Positions 46,913-61,529 of a stretch of DNA of 64,000 nucleotides are shown here, in pieces. Position numbers and translations under genes: made by a program. Source of the stretch: Saccoglossus kowalevskii (lineage: Eukaryota > Hemichordata > Enteropneusta > Harrimaniidae); the NCBI RefSeq assembly GCF_000003605.2, contig NW_003151760.1, positions 21,935 through 85,934 on the forward strand, read 5' to 3'. The notes under the pieces were generated by a model. It was not told the DNA's origin and ran no database searches. It saw only the letters and a program-made list of their open reading frames with translations. How positions within the stretch are numbered: position 1 is the stretch's first letter; the number at the start of each line of letters is the position of its first letter.

Positions 46913-49203
46913 GTAAGTTCTAAAACTCCACACTGTAAATGCACTGAATTGTGTCCATGTTTACAATTAATACAATACACGCAACACTTCAATGCACTCG
47001 AAATGCTTTTATGTCGCACCGTTTACGTCACATACATAATTACATGTTTTATCATCTATTGGAGCCACATCTGAAGCAGACGAGTGACAAATATGTTTAT
47101 CACCTTGAAATAAATTCAAGCTCATTGTGTTGGTGTAACAACATCTATTAACGTTATTCAAGGGGGCGGCTAAGTATACACAATTAGAAAAATATTTCTA
47201 CACAGTAGGTCAGGCTGTACGACGTTTGTCTAAGTCAAATCCTATTCAATTTTGTTTCAAATTAAACTAAGTGGCAAAAGAACAAGTAGATGGACATTTT
47301 AATGTACTTTTTCTGCGTATGCTGACATTCAAACTCATACATACATCATGCATTTTTAGATACAATTGTACGCCCATTGTTTCCGCGTTCCAATTCAAGA
47401 TGCCGATTGGCGAACTTTTTTTTTTGCTAAAAAATATATTTCGCCATTTTTTGTTAGGACTCAAAAACAGTCAAACAATTATCAATATCATGATCAGCCA
47501 AGTAAAAGAAGAAACTTACACTGCTTTCATCCTCATCGCAGTTGTGTGTTGACATGGCGTATATTTGTTACGTAATGTTATATATAAGAACAAAGGGTCT
47601 ATGACGTATTATATATGTATGTATAATAATGAAATACATCTTTTCCACAAACAATCCTCCTCAGCTCATTCACTGGAGTGACCAAGCAACCACACATGTC
47701 CTCGATAAATAGAATATCACCATGATATGGGATTTATTAAATAATTATTAACTAATATTTTTTATGCTTTTCGCCAAAGGCTCAGAATATATGAACATTA
47801 AGACACAACAATCTGATATCGTGGGATATGCATAAGTTTTCCTGCTATATTATCATCACAATACTACATTATCACACATTTCGTGCATAAATGAAATAAA
47901 CATGGACAAAGTAAGTAAAGTAAGTAAAAATTGTAAATGAAGTTTGAGGTAACAGGGTTGTGATTTCGAAATATCACATGGTTTAGCATGCCATGCATTA
48001 TAATACTGTATGTCATTGTGTAACATACTCACTAGCTGTACATGAATCGCGCTTTTGAAAACAACTATTTTATTCCAATCCGTGGCAGAGGTTGGTGCAG
48101 TTTAAAATCAATTGTAGGTGTTAGGGAAACATTGATTTGACTCCGTAGGTTGCATATGGCAAGTTTGACAGAGAACAGGGCTTAAAGTTAAAGATATCAG
48201 CACATGTAAGTGCACATAGTTTGATAAAGACGTGTAATAATTGACATGTCAGGAATATATATAAATATATATTTCTACACTCTTTATAGTAGTAAATTGA
48301 TTTCATTATCAATCGAAATTCCCATATAGCGTTCATGTCATTTGTTTTCATACCATACGTTTCAAACACAACAACTCGATGTTTCTTTAAAGTAATATGC
48401 TGGTGACATATTTATCTAAATTCGCTTCCAGGTATTTACGACGAAACAGACCATAAATTATACATTTTAATGTTTTCTGCTGTCCGATTAGTAGTCGTTA
48501 CCTTATCAGATTGACATATCGTTGCTAATTATATGTTGTCCTCCATATGGTACAGACATGGGTTGCATCGTAAAATATAAAAATAATAGAAAACACAGAA
48601 ACTTTTTTTAGTAAATCTAAGAAATTAACCCTCATAATTTTTAAACACCTCAATTATAAAAACGTTACAGTCGGTATGACATATGCGTAGGACTAGCATT
48701 TTATCGCCTCTTACACTGTGCTTGAAAGCATGCATGCTTTTAGCTCAATTTTGTTATCGTAGTTGACAAACCATATTTTTTAGGCAATATATCATGAACA
48801 CATTTAATGGAAATGAAATATTTGAGTTTGTATAAGACATCTACGCGATAATCACAGATAGGATAAATAACAATAAAACAATACATAATAATATACTTCG
48901 ATACTTACCGTGTTATGTGTTTACTTAAGTATAGACGGACTTAACATTTGTTGATACATATCATTTCAGTCACAAAAATGTTTTCAAAATGTAATCAGAC
49001 AACTGTAAATATTTTATTCCATTGGATTTGCAGGCATGAACCATATTGGAAAAAACACACTATATATACAAAGAAACAACGGCACGCTCATAATAATATA
49101 CTACTGTCATATGCATTAAATTGCTAAGTAAGAACCATCAACAAAATTATATTATGATTTTTTATTAAAATGTTTATACTTCAAAGTTGAGCCAGTTTTC
49201 GGT
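46913..49203. other. Non-coding stretch, no gene recognised
   Basis: The region near 47270-47575 is open in two frames but these overlap each other and a minus-strand frame, with no motif. An exact 9-bp tandem repeat of AAAGTAAGT is at 47908-47925. A perfect 16-bp palindrome, AAAGCATGCATGCTTT, is at 48725-48740. Confidence 0.5.
48725..48740. repeat. Perfect 16-bp palindrome
   Basis: AAAGCATGCATGCTTT reads the same on both strands with no spacer. It could be bound by a homodimeric factor; no gene adjoins it. Confidence 0.6.
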
Positions 49204-49415
49204 AGCGACCTTTGGCAATTTTGCCAATTTGCATAAATCAAAAATGGCCGCCATAACACCTTAGAACGGCATGTCTCTAACTCTAATTAATTTCGTAGTG
49301 ATTTTGATACGGATTTGGATATGGGGAATGTCCCTTGAACTAATCATATGATAATTTGAACATTCTAGATTTGCATAAATACACTTTATTTGCATCAATT
49401 CAAAATGATCGCCAT
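49204..49415 (-). repeat. Dispersed repeat family copy (ATGGC..CATTTT..ATGCAAAT type)
   Basis: Two related sub-units lie here. Read on the minus strand, each has ATGGCGNYCATTTT followed by a T-rich/ATGCAAAT word (49227-49254 and 49388-49415). The right sub-unit continues in ATGCAAATAAAGTGTATT, which recurs on the plus strand at about 51213-51230 in the inverted copy. This is therefore an interspersed repeat with an internally repetitive body. Its class (SINE, MITE or satellite-derived) cannot be set from these copies. Confidence 0.55.
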
Positions 49416-49540
49416 GAAATCATACCATATACAATGTACATTATATTAATGATCAGCTTTGTGTAATTGTATTATATTAAATATTATGCATAATAATAAA
49501 TGTAATACTATTGAATTGATAATTGATAAATTGTTTTATT

Positions 49541-49556
49541 AAGACGGCCATTTTTA
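49541..49556 (+). repeat. Short fragment of the same dispersed repeat family
   Basis: The word TTAAGACGG followed by CCATTTTT resembles the TTAAGACGG end of the copy at 51.2 kb and the GGCCATTTTT word at 49.25 kb. It is too short to align on its own and is assigned by these shared words. Confidence 0.35.
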
Positions 49557-51081
49557 TCACGGATACATTCTAATCGGAGATTACATATACACTGTGGTGT
49601 GCAAGTTTCGTAAATAGGAAATAGTCAAGAACGCATGTCACTACAGAATATAGTCGGTCTCTTCATCACGTCTGTTATTTTCTCTCATCTCATTGTCCCC
49701 TTTGACAGCTTGCATGTCTTTCAGCATTATGTAGAAGATACTTGTACACAATACTAATGTCGCGTTTACTGTATATAGATACGCTGTGTAACGGGCCATT
49801 AAGCATATACTATTAACGTGTGTGTCGAACACGACATATTTAAATAAGGTAGTAGCTATGATAGCGTGTACATGACGCATGGTTATGAAATAGCCAAACA
49901 CCCGTACATGGTTGTGGCCTATATTCATATGACCAGGCAGATTGTAATAGTTCTGCAGATGTATGTTCAGTATGAGGCATTAATTTCTCTTACATAGTTT
50001 CACATATGTGTCATACATATATGGAAATTTGTGTTGCCCCAATCTTCTGCATTTCAAAATAGATTTTTGCTTCGTAACTTCATTAATAGTTCGGTAGAAA
50101 AGTTTTTGCCATGAAGCTGCGTGACCCGGAATACCAGTAGTTGCAAGTAGTAGTTATAAGCTATTGACTTAAATATGTGGGATATGAAATTAATTTCTCA
50201 CGAAATTATAATCAAAGGCGCCCAATTAACTGTTATTTATGCAAGTACATTAATTAACAGTTATATATTTATATACAACTTTGTCACAGCCTGAAAAGAC
50301 ATACACAGACAACCAAACATTGTGCTATGTTGTGGGGTTGTCTCGTCTCTCTGATGTCAATTACTTGGACTCCGGTATGATGTTCTGTATTAGATGGTGT
50401 GTCATCTGTGATATTCTATATACCAATTTAAGTTTCCAAAGCTACTACTGTCTCTTCTTTTTCAGGAGGAGCTGACATACGGTTGTCTTACAGCATTACT
50501 CGCCCAAGTTATCTCTCACAAACTTTTGATGTGTATGTAGAAGATCATTCATTGATATACTGCAGATAATAGCAATTAATTATTCTCTATTGTTTCTGTG
50601 GCATGGAACCTATTCTCAGGTATATATTTCTTTAAACATCACTCGAAAAAAATAGCAGTGTGGCAATGAAGGTCACATAAATTAGCATAAATTATTGTTT
50701 AGAGATACAAAAGACTTTGGATATAGGTGCCAATTTTGGCCAGAACTACGTTACGGAATATAATATATGATGTACTTGACTGGGTTACGTGATGTGACCT
50801 GACCTACAAATGGAACTATTAGTGATATTGTGGATTACTTAAGAGTCTACATGAAGAGAACAACGATGTATTGATTATATTGAAACTTACAAGTTACAGT
50901 GTATGTAATCTCTAATTAAGATATATCAGCAACAGAACTGACTGTGTATATTTATATGTCTATTTAGTATTTGGTAATATACAATGTTGATCATTAATAT
51001 ATTTTATGCTAATAGTCATAATTTTTTAAAACAATACTGCCCAGCTTATATCACTGTACGCACGAGCGACATAAGACCCGG

Positions 51082-51240
51082 ATTATGCAATTATGACCGC
51101 CATTTTGGTTTCATATTAATACGAAATTTCAATTGTCCTGAAAATACTATTCTAACGTAATACAATACAAATCATGTAGGGAAATCAATATAATAGTGGC
51201 TATCTTGAAATTATGCAAATAAAGTGTATTAAGACGGAAT
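51082..51240 (+). repeat. Dispersed repeat family copy, inverted relative to 49.2 kb
   Basis: It begins with ATGCAATTATGACCGCCATTTTGG (about 51084-51108, split across the shared words ATGACCGCCATTTTG and TATGCAA) and ends with TGGCTATCTTGAAATTATGC and AAATAAAGTGTATTAAGACGG. The second block matches the minus strand of 49388-49415 closely. Orientation is opposite to that copy. Confidence 0.5.
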
Positions 51241-54200
51241 GTACACGTGATCGAATTATTAGTATCTGTATTCATGCAAAGTAGAAACATTGTCATTGTG
51301 ATCGTGCAGTTTCTTCAAGTGTATGGTCCCAGGGACCGAAATACATCAAAATATTGTGTATATACTCTAAGTCCAATTAGACCATCTTGTATGCCAGACG
51401 AAGATTATTAGTCACATTATTCTGCGCAGTTGCATTTCAACAGAAAATAACGAAATATTTAATACACCGAACCACAGTACCATATATACTCACAAGTATA
51501 GCTATTCAGAGTAAAGGTATATAATTTGTAATTCAAAACACATCAAATAATGAATTGAAGATATTGGTGAATGACTGTAGCGTAGTGTGTTTGTGTACGA
51601 TAATCTATACCGAAGTATACGAGCGTTGAGTAAAAGATGGGCACATGGATATACATAACAAAACATAACAATAATCTAAAAGGAATTCAAATAATTGACA
51701 ATAGAGGAGAGTTTCATAGCAATCATTGATTTAATTTCAGCCCTGTACAGCATTGTCAACTTTAATTACTTTTTTTTTGGGAACGCATTGAATGTTTTTT
51801 ATCTTCTCTCTGTAGCGAATAATACGCAAGCGAAACGGTATAAACATAACATGACTCAGATTACTGGAATATACGCGATTATATTTTTTCATTGTAAATC
51901 CTCTAAGAATAGGTTTTCTAAGAAGATTTTGAAGGACAGTTGTCGTATCACGAGGAGTCACTCTTAATGGCAGATGCGAGCTATTGCGAGATAAGTATAA
52001 CGATTTATGTGACCAAATCTTGATTGTGATTGAACAAAAACCAAAAGTGACTGGAAATGTGTCGTACAAAAAAATGTGTATTAGTTGTCCACACAGTGGA
52101 AGAGGTGTGGTATGTGGAATCTTTATTAGTCACAGTAAGCGGGGCGCAAACATTGCCATCATGCAACATATATACACCACATATACACCACAAACAAACA
52201 AACAATCTTCACACGAACCCATAAATTAGTTGAACGCAATTAGCGGATGTAATGTGTACCATACAGCATAATAACTAAATAATGACATAATAATGTACTT
52301 TTTCTCCACTGTCTGTGCCGTACGTGCAATCGTAAGTTTGTGTTATACTTTGAATCAGTCATCGATAATCGATGTAATTTACTAGCGTCGTATAAAGTAT
52401 CTCATATAACGTATATATATAATATAAAACAGACACTCATCCATGTTCTTGTCATTACATGGGTGTGATTGTGGCAACTCATGCAGAGTGTGTTTTCTTA
52501 CTAATATTGTGAAAGAGTGTAGCTGAACTAATTATTCAAGCTCCGCATATTGATAAAGAAAAAAGTGTTACTGACCAAATTAATTAGTTTCGAGAGTGAC
52601 ATGTCCAGTGCTTGAATGTTGAAATTTACACATATATTTCCAGCAACGCAATGTAGCGTACGTGATCAGAATATATGAAGACATTTGCTTTGATGAAACA
52701 CGTTTGTTTGATTTTCTGGATCACATTAATGAAAACGACAGGGTCACTAACTCTTACTCAATATATTTCCAATAGTATTACCGGCAGCACAATGAGCGAA
52801 AATAACATTATATTATATGAAAATGTTTTTTTGTCAATAACACGTTCTGATGTAACTATATTGTGTACAAAAGAGGTTAAACACACAAAGTAGACATTGT
52901 AGTCAATTCATATAATATGTTGTCTTCGCCTTATAACATTTCCGTGTCATTCAATAGTTAGTAACTTATAATGAGTAATTGACTAAAATATGTACGTTCC
53001 CAGATGGCGTCGATTCTAGTAAAGTTGCAAGAGAATCAGTTAAACAACTTTGTTCACATTAGATTTTGCCCGAGGCAGGCGTAGCATAATACGTTTCAGT
53101 CGCGTCGCTTGCGTCTGAAGGATGTGTGAATCATAACGCACACCAGATGTGTGCAATGTAATTAAAAATGTCTGCGATTCGCCAAGCGACTTCAGTTGTT
53201 AAGAACTTTGCTCTATGATCTGTCGAGACCGTTGCTTGAAAATAACAGTTGACCTAGATAGACATTAACTATTGACATACGAGCCTTATTTCAATCCGAT
53301 GAATGATGATAATGTTGTTATGAACAACGATTTCATCATGGGTTCTACATATACCATACTACTAGTATAGATCCAATATCAACATCGTAATGTTAAAATT
53401 AGTTCGTCAGAACCAAATAATCACAATATTCCTCTTTGACGTCGATTGTGTTATTCAATCTTCCTCGGGAGAAGTAAGTATGTCTGTGCCTTGTGTATTT
53501 CTAATGAAGCCACAGTACCCGTCTTGTTGTCACAGGCAATCCGTCGTATAACAGCTTTAGAACTATTCATATAAAAACCCCATATAAAATACATCCAATT
53601 GCCTCTACATGTCAATGTCATAGTGTCCGGTGTGCGCGGATTGCAGTAACTGTTATACATTATACATTATGTCTTTGGTGTGTTGTCTGTTTTAACCATT
53701 GACATAAATAAAAAAATACATGATACGTTTCACGTTTTAGAAATGGAAATCCAATTACTGTTTGAAGGAAATTCAACCCAGCTTATGAATATAGCTTGTG
53801 GACAGTATGAATATATTGTTACAGTAATAACAGAAAGTATCGATGACATTTGTTTGGCTGAGACTTTTCGAAACGCCTTCTTGCCAGGGCCTATGCAGAG
53901 TTTGTTTGAACGACATTTTCACTTTTTTGTTCAGAGGAGTAACCAAGCTACTAAGCTTAATATTAAAAAGGTATTGGCAGATATGAACCTCTGATTAAAT
54001 ACCGTAACACCACAGCATATATGATCTCCGATTACATCAATTGACTGATGTAGATATCGTGTTTCAGGAAACCATTTCATTATGACTCGGAATAATATAT
54101 GTTGGGTGCCACGTGTGAGGCTGGATCTGCTCACGCTTTTTAAAAAAAATGACTTGATACATACAATAGTCTCCATATATGTTTAGTTGTTACTTGATAT

Positions 54201-57200
54201 ATTGTAGCACTTACTTACTATATAGTGTACTTGTCATTATTTTTGTTTTGACCTTGTAAATAGACAATTGGGTATGCTATTTCCATATTACTTGCAGTAT
54301 ATCTCCAAGAAAATTGAATGCACCTTTTCTATGCGCATTTATAGTTTGATGAAGCATGAATGTTATTTTGACGTGTTTTCTTTTCCGACGCTGTCTTCCA
54401 TTGCCCCTGCTGCCGATTTTTTCAACAATATACGTTGTATAGAAAGTTGAGTTTTACCAGTTCTTCAGCACTCCACTCTCCCACATCTGCCAACATTCAC
54501 CCAAACATTGTGTCAGCATGTTTAGATCTAAAGTCTCTCACGCCTGTGTTAGGTTCACCTTTAATGATTGATCCTGCTTAAATTATCGTAAAAACAGGAT
54601 TTTACAAGCACATCACGATTGTTTAAAGGGTGTTGGCATATTGCAGTTATGTTTTACAGATATGCAGAGAACAAACAGAAAATGTCTCCGTCGCATTCAT
54701 AAATCGACATTCAGCGAAATTCTTTCATGTTAACTGCTTATTGAAAATGTGCAAGTATATTTTTATACCTGCCACATGCTATGGTATTTACTTCTATGAA
54801 TATTACCCCTGACACATATATTTCTCATCATTTGAGAATTACTGTCATATGCTCGAGCAGCTTTAACCTAATTTCTGAATTTCATTTAATCTGTCACTCG
54901 TATCAGTGACACCAAACCCAATTCCCATTTGACTCCTCTCCTTGTTATGAATATATACAACCTCTTAATAATTAATTAGATTTGAAAATATGGCGAACAT
55001 TGCAATTTAGATGTATGTGTCGATACGAACGACGTTTCAGTTTGTTAGCAAAAGCGTGGAATAGTTTAACGTGAGGTGTCACATCTACGAAGGTTATTGA
55101 CAACAAAAGTAATTACAACGCAAATACGTTACAACCATACGTTCATTGACGAATACAGTGTGGTTTGTGAATGCCATTTTTTACCTAAAGTAAATATACA
55201 GTTCGTGGGTCGTGTGACAAACGAGGCTAGTATGCGCATGCGTTCGAATTTTATCAAATAGCTCTTTGTGTAGTAGCTAAAGAATTCAATGTTCTCATTT
55301 GAAAGGATACATGTCTCATACACATACCTAATCGCCTGTGCTTGATCTACAATATCGTGTATCACTAATTGGACCAGCTTCTGAGTTTGATTCCAAAAAG
55401 GCATCTGTTTTTTCACGCCTTTAGATATACTCTCAATACGCTCACACAATTTATATGAGGTTTATAGGTTTGGTATACTTATTTCGAATCAGCGAATGGA
55501 AGAAATAAAATGTATTTTATAACATCTAATTGAAAAGACGTGCAACATACATTATAAATTGCTGTGTACGACCCGCGGCCCAAGCAATTGCTTTCTCGTT
55601 CGCGTTACAAGTGATTGATGGAAATTATCGTTAATAGGTGAATGTGTTATCATTGGTATATGGTAAATCCAAACGAGCGCGTCCTCGAGACACTCCCTGG
55701 AGGATTGTTTTTTTTTTACTTTGAGTTGATCGCCATCTTGACGTACGGAATGTGTCTAGAAATAACGAGATTATCTAGTTGTAATATTAGCTGTATACAC
55801 ATACCAACTTGTCATGAGAGCAACGTTATGTGTCCCTCGTCGGGGATTATGAGTCACCTACACAGGCTCTTTCTCTTAGACCCAAGGTCCCGTCAGTGTC
55901 TTCATTCAGTTTACTTAATAATACGGGTTACTGTGTGTCATATATTGTCCGACAAAAAGCTAATCATTCCAACCAAAACCATGTTTATTAGGTGAAACAA
56001 TTAGCATATGGCTACCAGTTTACTGCGCTAAACGCAAGCACAATTATTGATTGATGCCAACGTCAATGAGGGATTATTCTGACAACAACATAGCCGCTAC
56101 TCGACATATCAATAGTGTAAATTCTCCGCTTGTATTCAATACGTAACATTTCTGTGTCATCTACAATTGTCGATGTAAACAACAGCCGATTTCTCATCTT
56201 TATCACGCACAGTATTCGTAAGCAAACCTATATTGTTCACGTCGTTTCATAAAGTATATACAAATTAACATTTAATTCAAAGCAAACCAAATACTTCATT
56301 CGAATTCTTCTATAAAACATTATACAAATATACAAATGCTCAAGAAGTGATCGTGTCCGCTATCTGGACAAGCGTTTAGCATTGGGATAAATTTGGGTTT
56401 TCGGCATTTTCTAACACGTATAATCATATTCATTAAAATTATTGTTCACAATAGATAGTTTGTAATTTCATTCAGGTTCTTTCAGTAATAAATCAAGACA
56501 AATAAAATGCAAAAATATAGAGAATATAGCGAATTTTCTTTTTTTCTCTAATTGAACGGTAATATCGGTATTATCATTGGTGTGCATTTACATTTAAATG
56601 AAATGGTACATAATAAAGGAAACAAAAACAGAAACTATAGCTTTTTTTTAGTTATTTTAAAAATAAGTTGTCATTGGTGTAAAGATGCACAAACGAGTTT
56701 TCCAAATATTTGAGATGGCCGTTCACAATAACGTGCACCACTTCACAATCTGGGAATAAGTGCACTAGTGTTTCAAAATCGGAATTTCACAATGTCGAAA
56801 ACGAAGAGTCTTTTTCGTAGTGTTCACGTACCATTTTAAAAAACACAGCTTGTGACAACAGATAATCCGATTTGATGAATAAACAATGCATACACTCATC
56901 AAAGCTATTATGCTTGAAAAACCGTCTCCATCGATCCACGTAATTAAAGTGGGTCATGCCGAGGTTATCTCTGCTGTGGTCCATTTGCCTACTAGCCTTT
57001 TGACTTAATTCATTACTTGTGACCCGTAATGTTAATGGATAATGGCTATCCAGTAACGAATTAACGCGAACACGGCGCGTTATCGTCGTTATTGCTATCG
57101 GTGTTAGCTGATTAAGCATTCCACAAACCCCTCTACTTTTCAAGAGATTTCAGTTCTTAAAGGAAGCAGCATATTGACTGAACTCTTATGCCAACCATTT

Positions 57201-60200
57201 GTAAATTTAATCACGATATCAACGTTTGCACAGAAATAAACCAGATGTACAGAAATATCAGAGAATGTGATTTATCTGCTACAATACAGTACATATGCAT
57301 CCAAAATTGCTCAATCCATCAACTGTCTACTATTGATACTGTTGTTACATTTCACCTCCAAAGGCTGTAGACGAATGTTAGTACTGCCAGTAATGTTAAT
57401 TTCTCAAGAATGCATGCTTAATCATCTACACGTTGTCGATGTTTTTTGTAATGTTGATGTTTTTTGTCAAATCAGCCTTGACGTAGATATCCGAAAGGGC
57501 AACACATTGCAGCCCATGGCCAAATATTGATATCTTGAGAAAATAATTACGCTTAATGTGATTTCAGTGTTCCGGTTCTAATTCACCGGGGAGCATATCT
57601 TGAGGTGATTGGTGTTTGACTAGTTATAGTTGACCTGTAAACTGAATTTAATCCATCTGATGTCAAAACACATGTTTAGCTGTAGGCTGTAACGCGGTCC
57701 TTTTCATAATTGTGTTTTTCGTCCGTCAAAGTTTAATATATAAGATGTGAGTAGTTTAAGGCCGTTTGCTATTATAGGAAATACATTCCTGTACATAATA
57801 GACAACTATTATCACCATATAAACTCACTAAATTATATTTTTTTTAAATATATTAAAAGACTTAACGTTCATACCAAAAATAATATATACATTTGTCAGC
57901 CTACGTCACAAAACAACATTTTTAGATTTGAAGAAATAATCTCACTATGACAATGTCAAAAATCTGATTTTGATTATTTTGAATTACACTTCGGACTCTC
58001 ATATTTCGATTTTCCGGTGACCCCTATTCCGTTTATTTATTGTATTCATCGTATCGTATCAAATATGCTTGCAACGTAGATATAGTTTTCGAAAAGTTGG
58101 TATTATTTAAAATTACTTTAGAATCTTCGTTATTTTACCCGCCGCAATATAACAAACTTAAACATTTTCAGCAATTACTGTCACTTTCAAGATGATGACG
58201 GCTCATCAGCAATTCGAGATTAAATGCTTAATAATATTATCCCTGACACGTTGGGAGCCTTTATTATGAACTGACTACGACACGTGAAGTTGCTGGCTTT
58301 TCAAAAGATAAACGATATTTTTGCTGAAAACGATTGAAAGTGTTGGCGATTAGCAATTGTCTAAAACAGAATGTTCATTAAATTAAACTTAACTTCGAAT
58401 AGGTAGAATTACTAACAAAAAAATGTTCCAACATCGCAAACAACGTTTTAGAAAAATAAAAGTTACAGGTATATTCATGAACAAAGTATATTCATGCTGC
58501 GTGATGAATCCTTCATTTTTTACATTATATTTCAAAAAGTGTTGTATTGTTACCTCTACACCTTCATATATATCATTGAGTCAATTTATACGTTAAATTA
58601 TGACTTCTCGGAACGTGAGACGTTTGGGGAGCAAAAAGATAAAATACTATGAACGAACCTAATATCAGTGCACTGTATTTTTCCAATAACACTTCTCTAA
58701 GCAACGGCACATATATTATATTTCACAACTTCAATCAACGCGATGACAACTGCTTCCATTGGTAGAATCAATATATTATCGGTGGACATTTTAATGAGAG
58801 GATAATATTTGATTCAATCTCTATTCACCAGGACACAGGTTTGATTTAGGATGAAGATTACAATTTTTCAAATGGGGAAAACCATACTATGGTGACATAC
58901 CTTATACACATATACACATGATTCGGTAGATATCAGGATTACGTCAATTACGTTTTCCTGCTTGTATAATGTATAATGCTTGCTTTTGGAAACATGATAA
59001 CACCTGCAAACACTTCCCACATGAAAAGGCGGTCGCGACAATCAAAGCCGATAACAGTGATGATACGGCTTAAATTAAAAAAAACGAACTGGTGAATAGT
59101 AATATTAGTTTCAGTTCACAAAATTATTGCTGAAAGTTTGTCAATTGCCATTACAAACACGAGTGTTAACTATAAAGAAACAAGTAATGTTAAAGAGCAA
59201 CTATTATAGATAAAGCTCAAATAAATCAACTTATTGTATAATAATGATAATAATAATCATAAAATCGTAACATAACATGACACCATAGCCACGCCTTTTG
59301 TCAACAAATGTCTCTATCAAATGGGGAATCAAATGGTGAAATACCTCGTCAAAGTGCATACAAATAAATGAGCATCAACGTGATAGTTTCGAACATCACA
59401 TTTCAAATAGTGACAATATTTGTTTGTGCATTTATTGGGATAACGTAAGAGACCCTTACAGATGACAGTGAATTAAATTATATCAATGATTACATTATAT
59501 CTTTAGGCAAAACATTCTATTGTCCTTAGTTTGTCATGAAACTTGGTATGTAAATGTGTTAACGACATAAAAACTGAAATAACACTAATAAGGTACTAAT
59601 GATGTTTTGTTTTTTTTAAATGAAAGGTGGTGACACAAATCATTCAATTCCAATATCATATGGGATATAACAAACTACCAAGACATTTACTATGAAGTCA
59701 AATCAATTGCAGCATATCATGAATGACGAATGGCAATTCATCATGCTCGAGTATTCCACTATGCTGGAAACTTGCACATTCTGATGTCCATTGCTGTTGG
59801 AATTGGTAACCAATTTGATGAAGCTGATTACCTGTGTGAATATGTGAGCATGTTTCTCAGTCTATGGCTAATTGATGATGAGGAGAACTATTCCTGGCAG
59901 AAACTGTAATTTGACGGATTCTATGTCTCTGGCATTTGATGGCTATTTTCTCACAGATTTTACTTCTTCTCTTCTTCGAGAACTTGTTTCTTTTTCTGAA
60001 TCATTTTGGAATGATGTGCTGTGCGGAATTATTACGGAGTGCCTAGAAACTGAAAATAAAAAAAATAAAGGGAATGGAGGCATCGTTTGTAGATATGGCT
60101 GATGTGACAAACCTTCAAACATCCAATCTTTTATGTGCGAAATGATAATAAAGTCATTGTCTGGAAAAATAAAATATCTCTTAAAGATAAGTATGAGAGC

Positions 60201-61503
60201 CAATATGTTGTACTTACAACAATAAATGTTATATTATATTAATGATGCTGATCAGTGCGACACAAAACAAAGTTGGAAGAATCCTCCAATTTCAATTAAA
60301 CAGACACATGCATTTAGTGAAATGCCACTGCAGCATTGCAAACACGTATGAATGTATTCATAGTCTCTCCTGGCACAGACATAATTGTGATGGTAATTCA
60401 TTGCCCCTCTTCTAACAGCACTCAAACATTACTCAAGATAACATTCATTCTTTTAAAGGTAGCCTGCATCAAAATTCGCAAAAGCACAGTAAGATATTCA
60501 CTTGCCTGTATACTGTTAGTGTGCTTAGTACATGTTGTACATTCAAGTTATTCCGAGAGCACTAAAGAATTCCCAGGCTCGAAAATCTGAATGCAAATCT
60601 GAATTAATTGGAATCAATGCGACATGAAGAGACTCAGGTAAAATTAGTACCAAGAAAACAGAAAAGAATTTGATTTTTTCTTTGCACCAAACAAATGTTC
60701 AATTTAACATTCAGAGGGAGACCATTGTACCAACTTACAGACTCTGCATGTAAAATTGATCAAATAAGTGAAAAGTCACCTTAGGTATTGATGACACAAT
60801 CTTCTGTAGCTTATGATTGTTGTCATTTGTGAATGTCCACTGAGTTTGTGTACTTATGCCTGTACATGACTAGTAACGCATACGATAAGTAATGATACAT
60901 TATCTGCATTTCGTAGATTAGCAGATAATTGCTATCTATTCGTATGTAAATTATTCAGGTGCCATTGCACCTGCTATGATTGGTTAGTGGCTAAGTAGCC
61001 AGGTGATTATGAGCATATGGTAAGAAAGGTATTCTATTGTATTCAGTATACAACTCACGATGTTTTTTTTTATTTTAATAAATGTATAGTTTTCTTAATA
61101 TGGATGACGCCCGACGTCTATCCCTAGGTACATCTGACATTGCGTCGGGTACAGGTTTCCAGATGTTTTTCTCCCTTGACGGGTTTTTATATCTAGTTTT
61201 TCCTTGTCGGTCGATGTATTCGCGATGGAGCTTTGTCATCAATTTCGTGTGTATTTATATATGTAAGGGGGAGATAAATACACATTGTAATTAACGCGTG
61301 TGGCTCATGGGTGCTGCAACCACCACATACCGCATTTCATGCTTGTTGTGTAATTTGCATGAATAATTGAACTATATTATAGATGGTAGACATATATAAA
61401 TGAATAGATGAAAAAACATAAAAGTGATTCAGATTAGTTTCGATTATTTGATCCACTAAATACATTCACTCTTAAACGAGCACAATATATCAACGTGAAC
61501 AAG
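51241..61503. other. Long non-coding stretch, no gene recognised
   Basis: Open frames reach 118 codons (minus strand near 57.0 kb) and fit chance; none has a motif. Minor features are a 15-bp palindrome CATCGATAATCGATG at 52360-52374, a CTCF-like half site CCCAGATGGCGTC near 52999-53011, a 7-bp-arm hairpin CAGGTGC/GCACCTG at 60956-60973, and POU octamers at 60591 and 61353. The stretch at 59.7-60.1 kb is somewhat more coding-like in texture but has no supportable gene. Confidence 0.5.
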
Positions 61504-61529
61504 TATATATATATATATATATATATATA
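61504..61529. repeat. (TA)n microsatellite
   Basis: A pure alternating T/A tract of 26 bases, the longest of its kind in the window. Confidence 0.9.

Noticed and set aside
53680-53994. 104-codon frame with a plausible-looking amphipathic composition
   Set aside because: No recognisable domain, and the length is expected several times by chance.
59730-60102. A 59-codon ATG frame followed by an overlapping 76-codon frame, less A+T-rich than the surroundings
   Set aside because: The texture is coding-like, but the two frames are in different phases, neither matches a family I know, and each is short enough to be chance. A decayed transposon gene is possible but cannot be supported.
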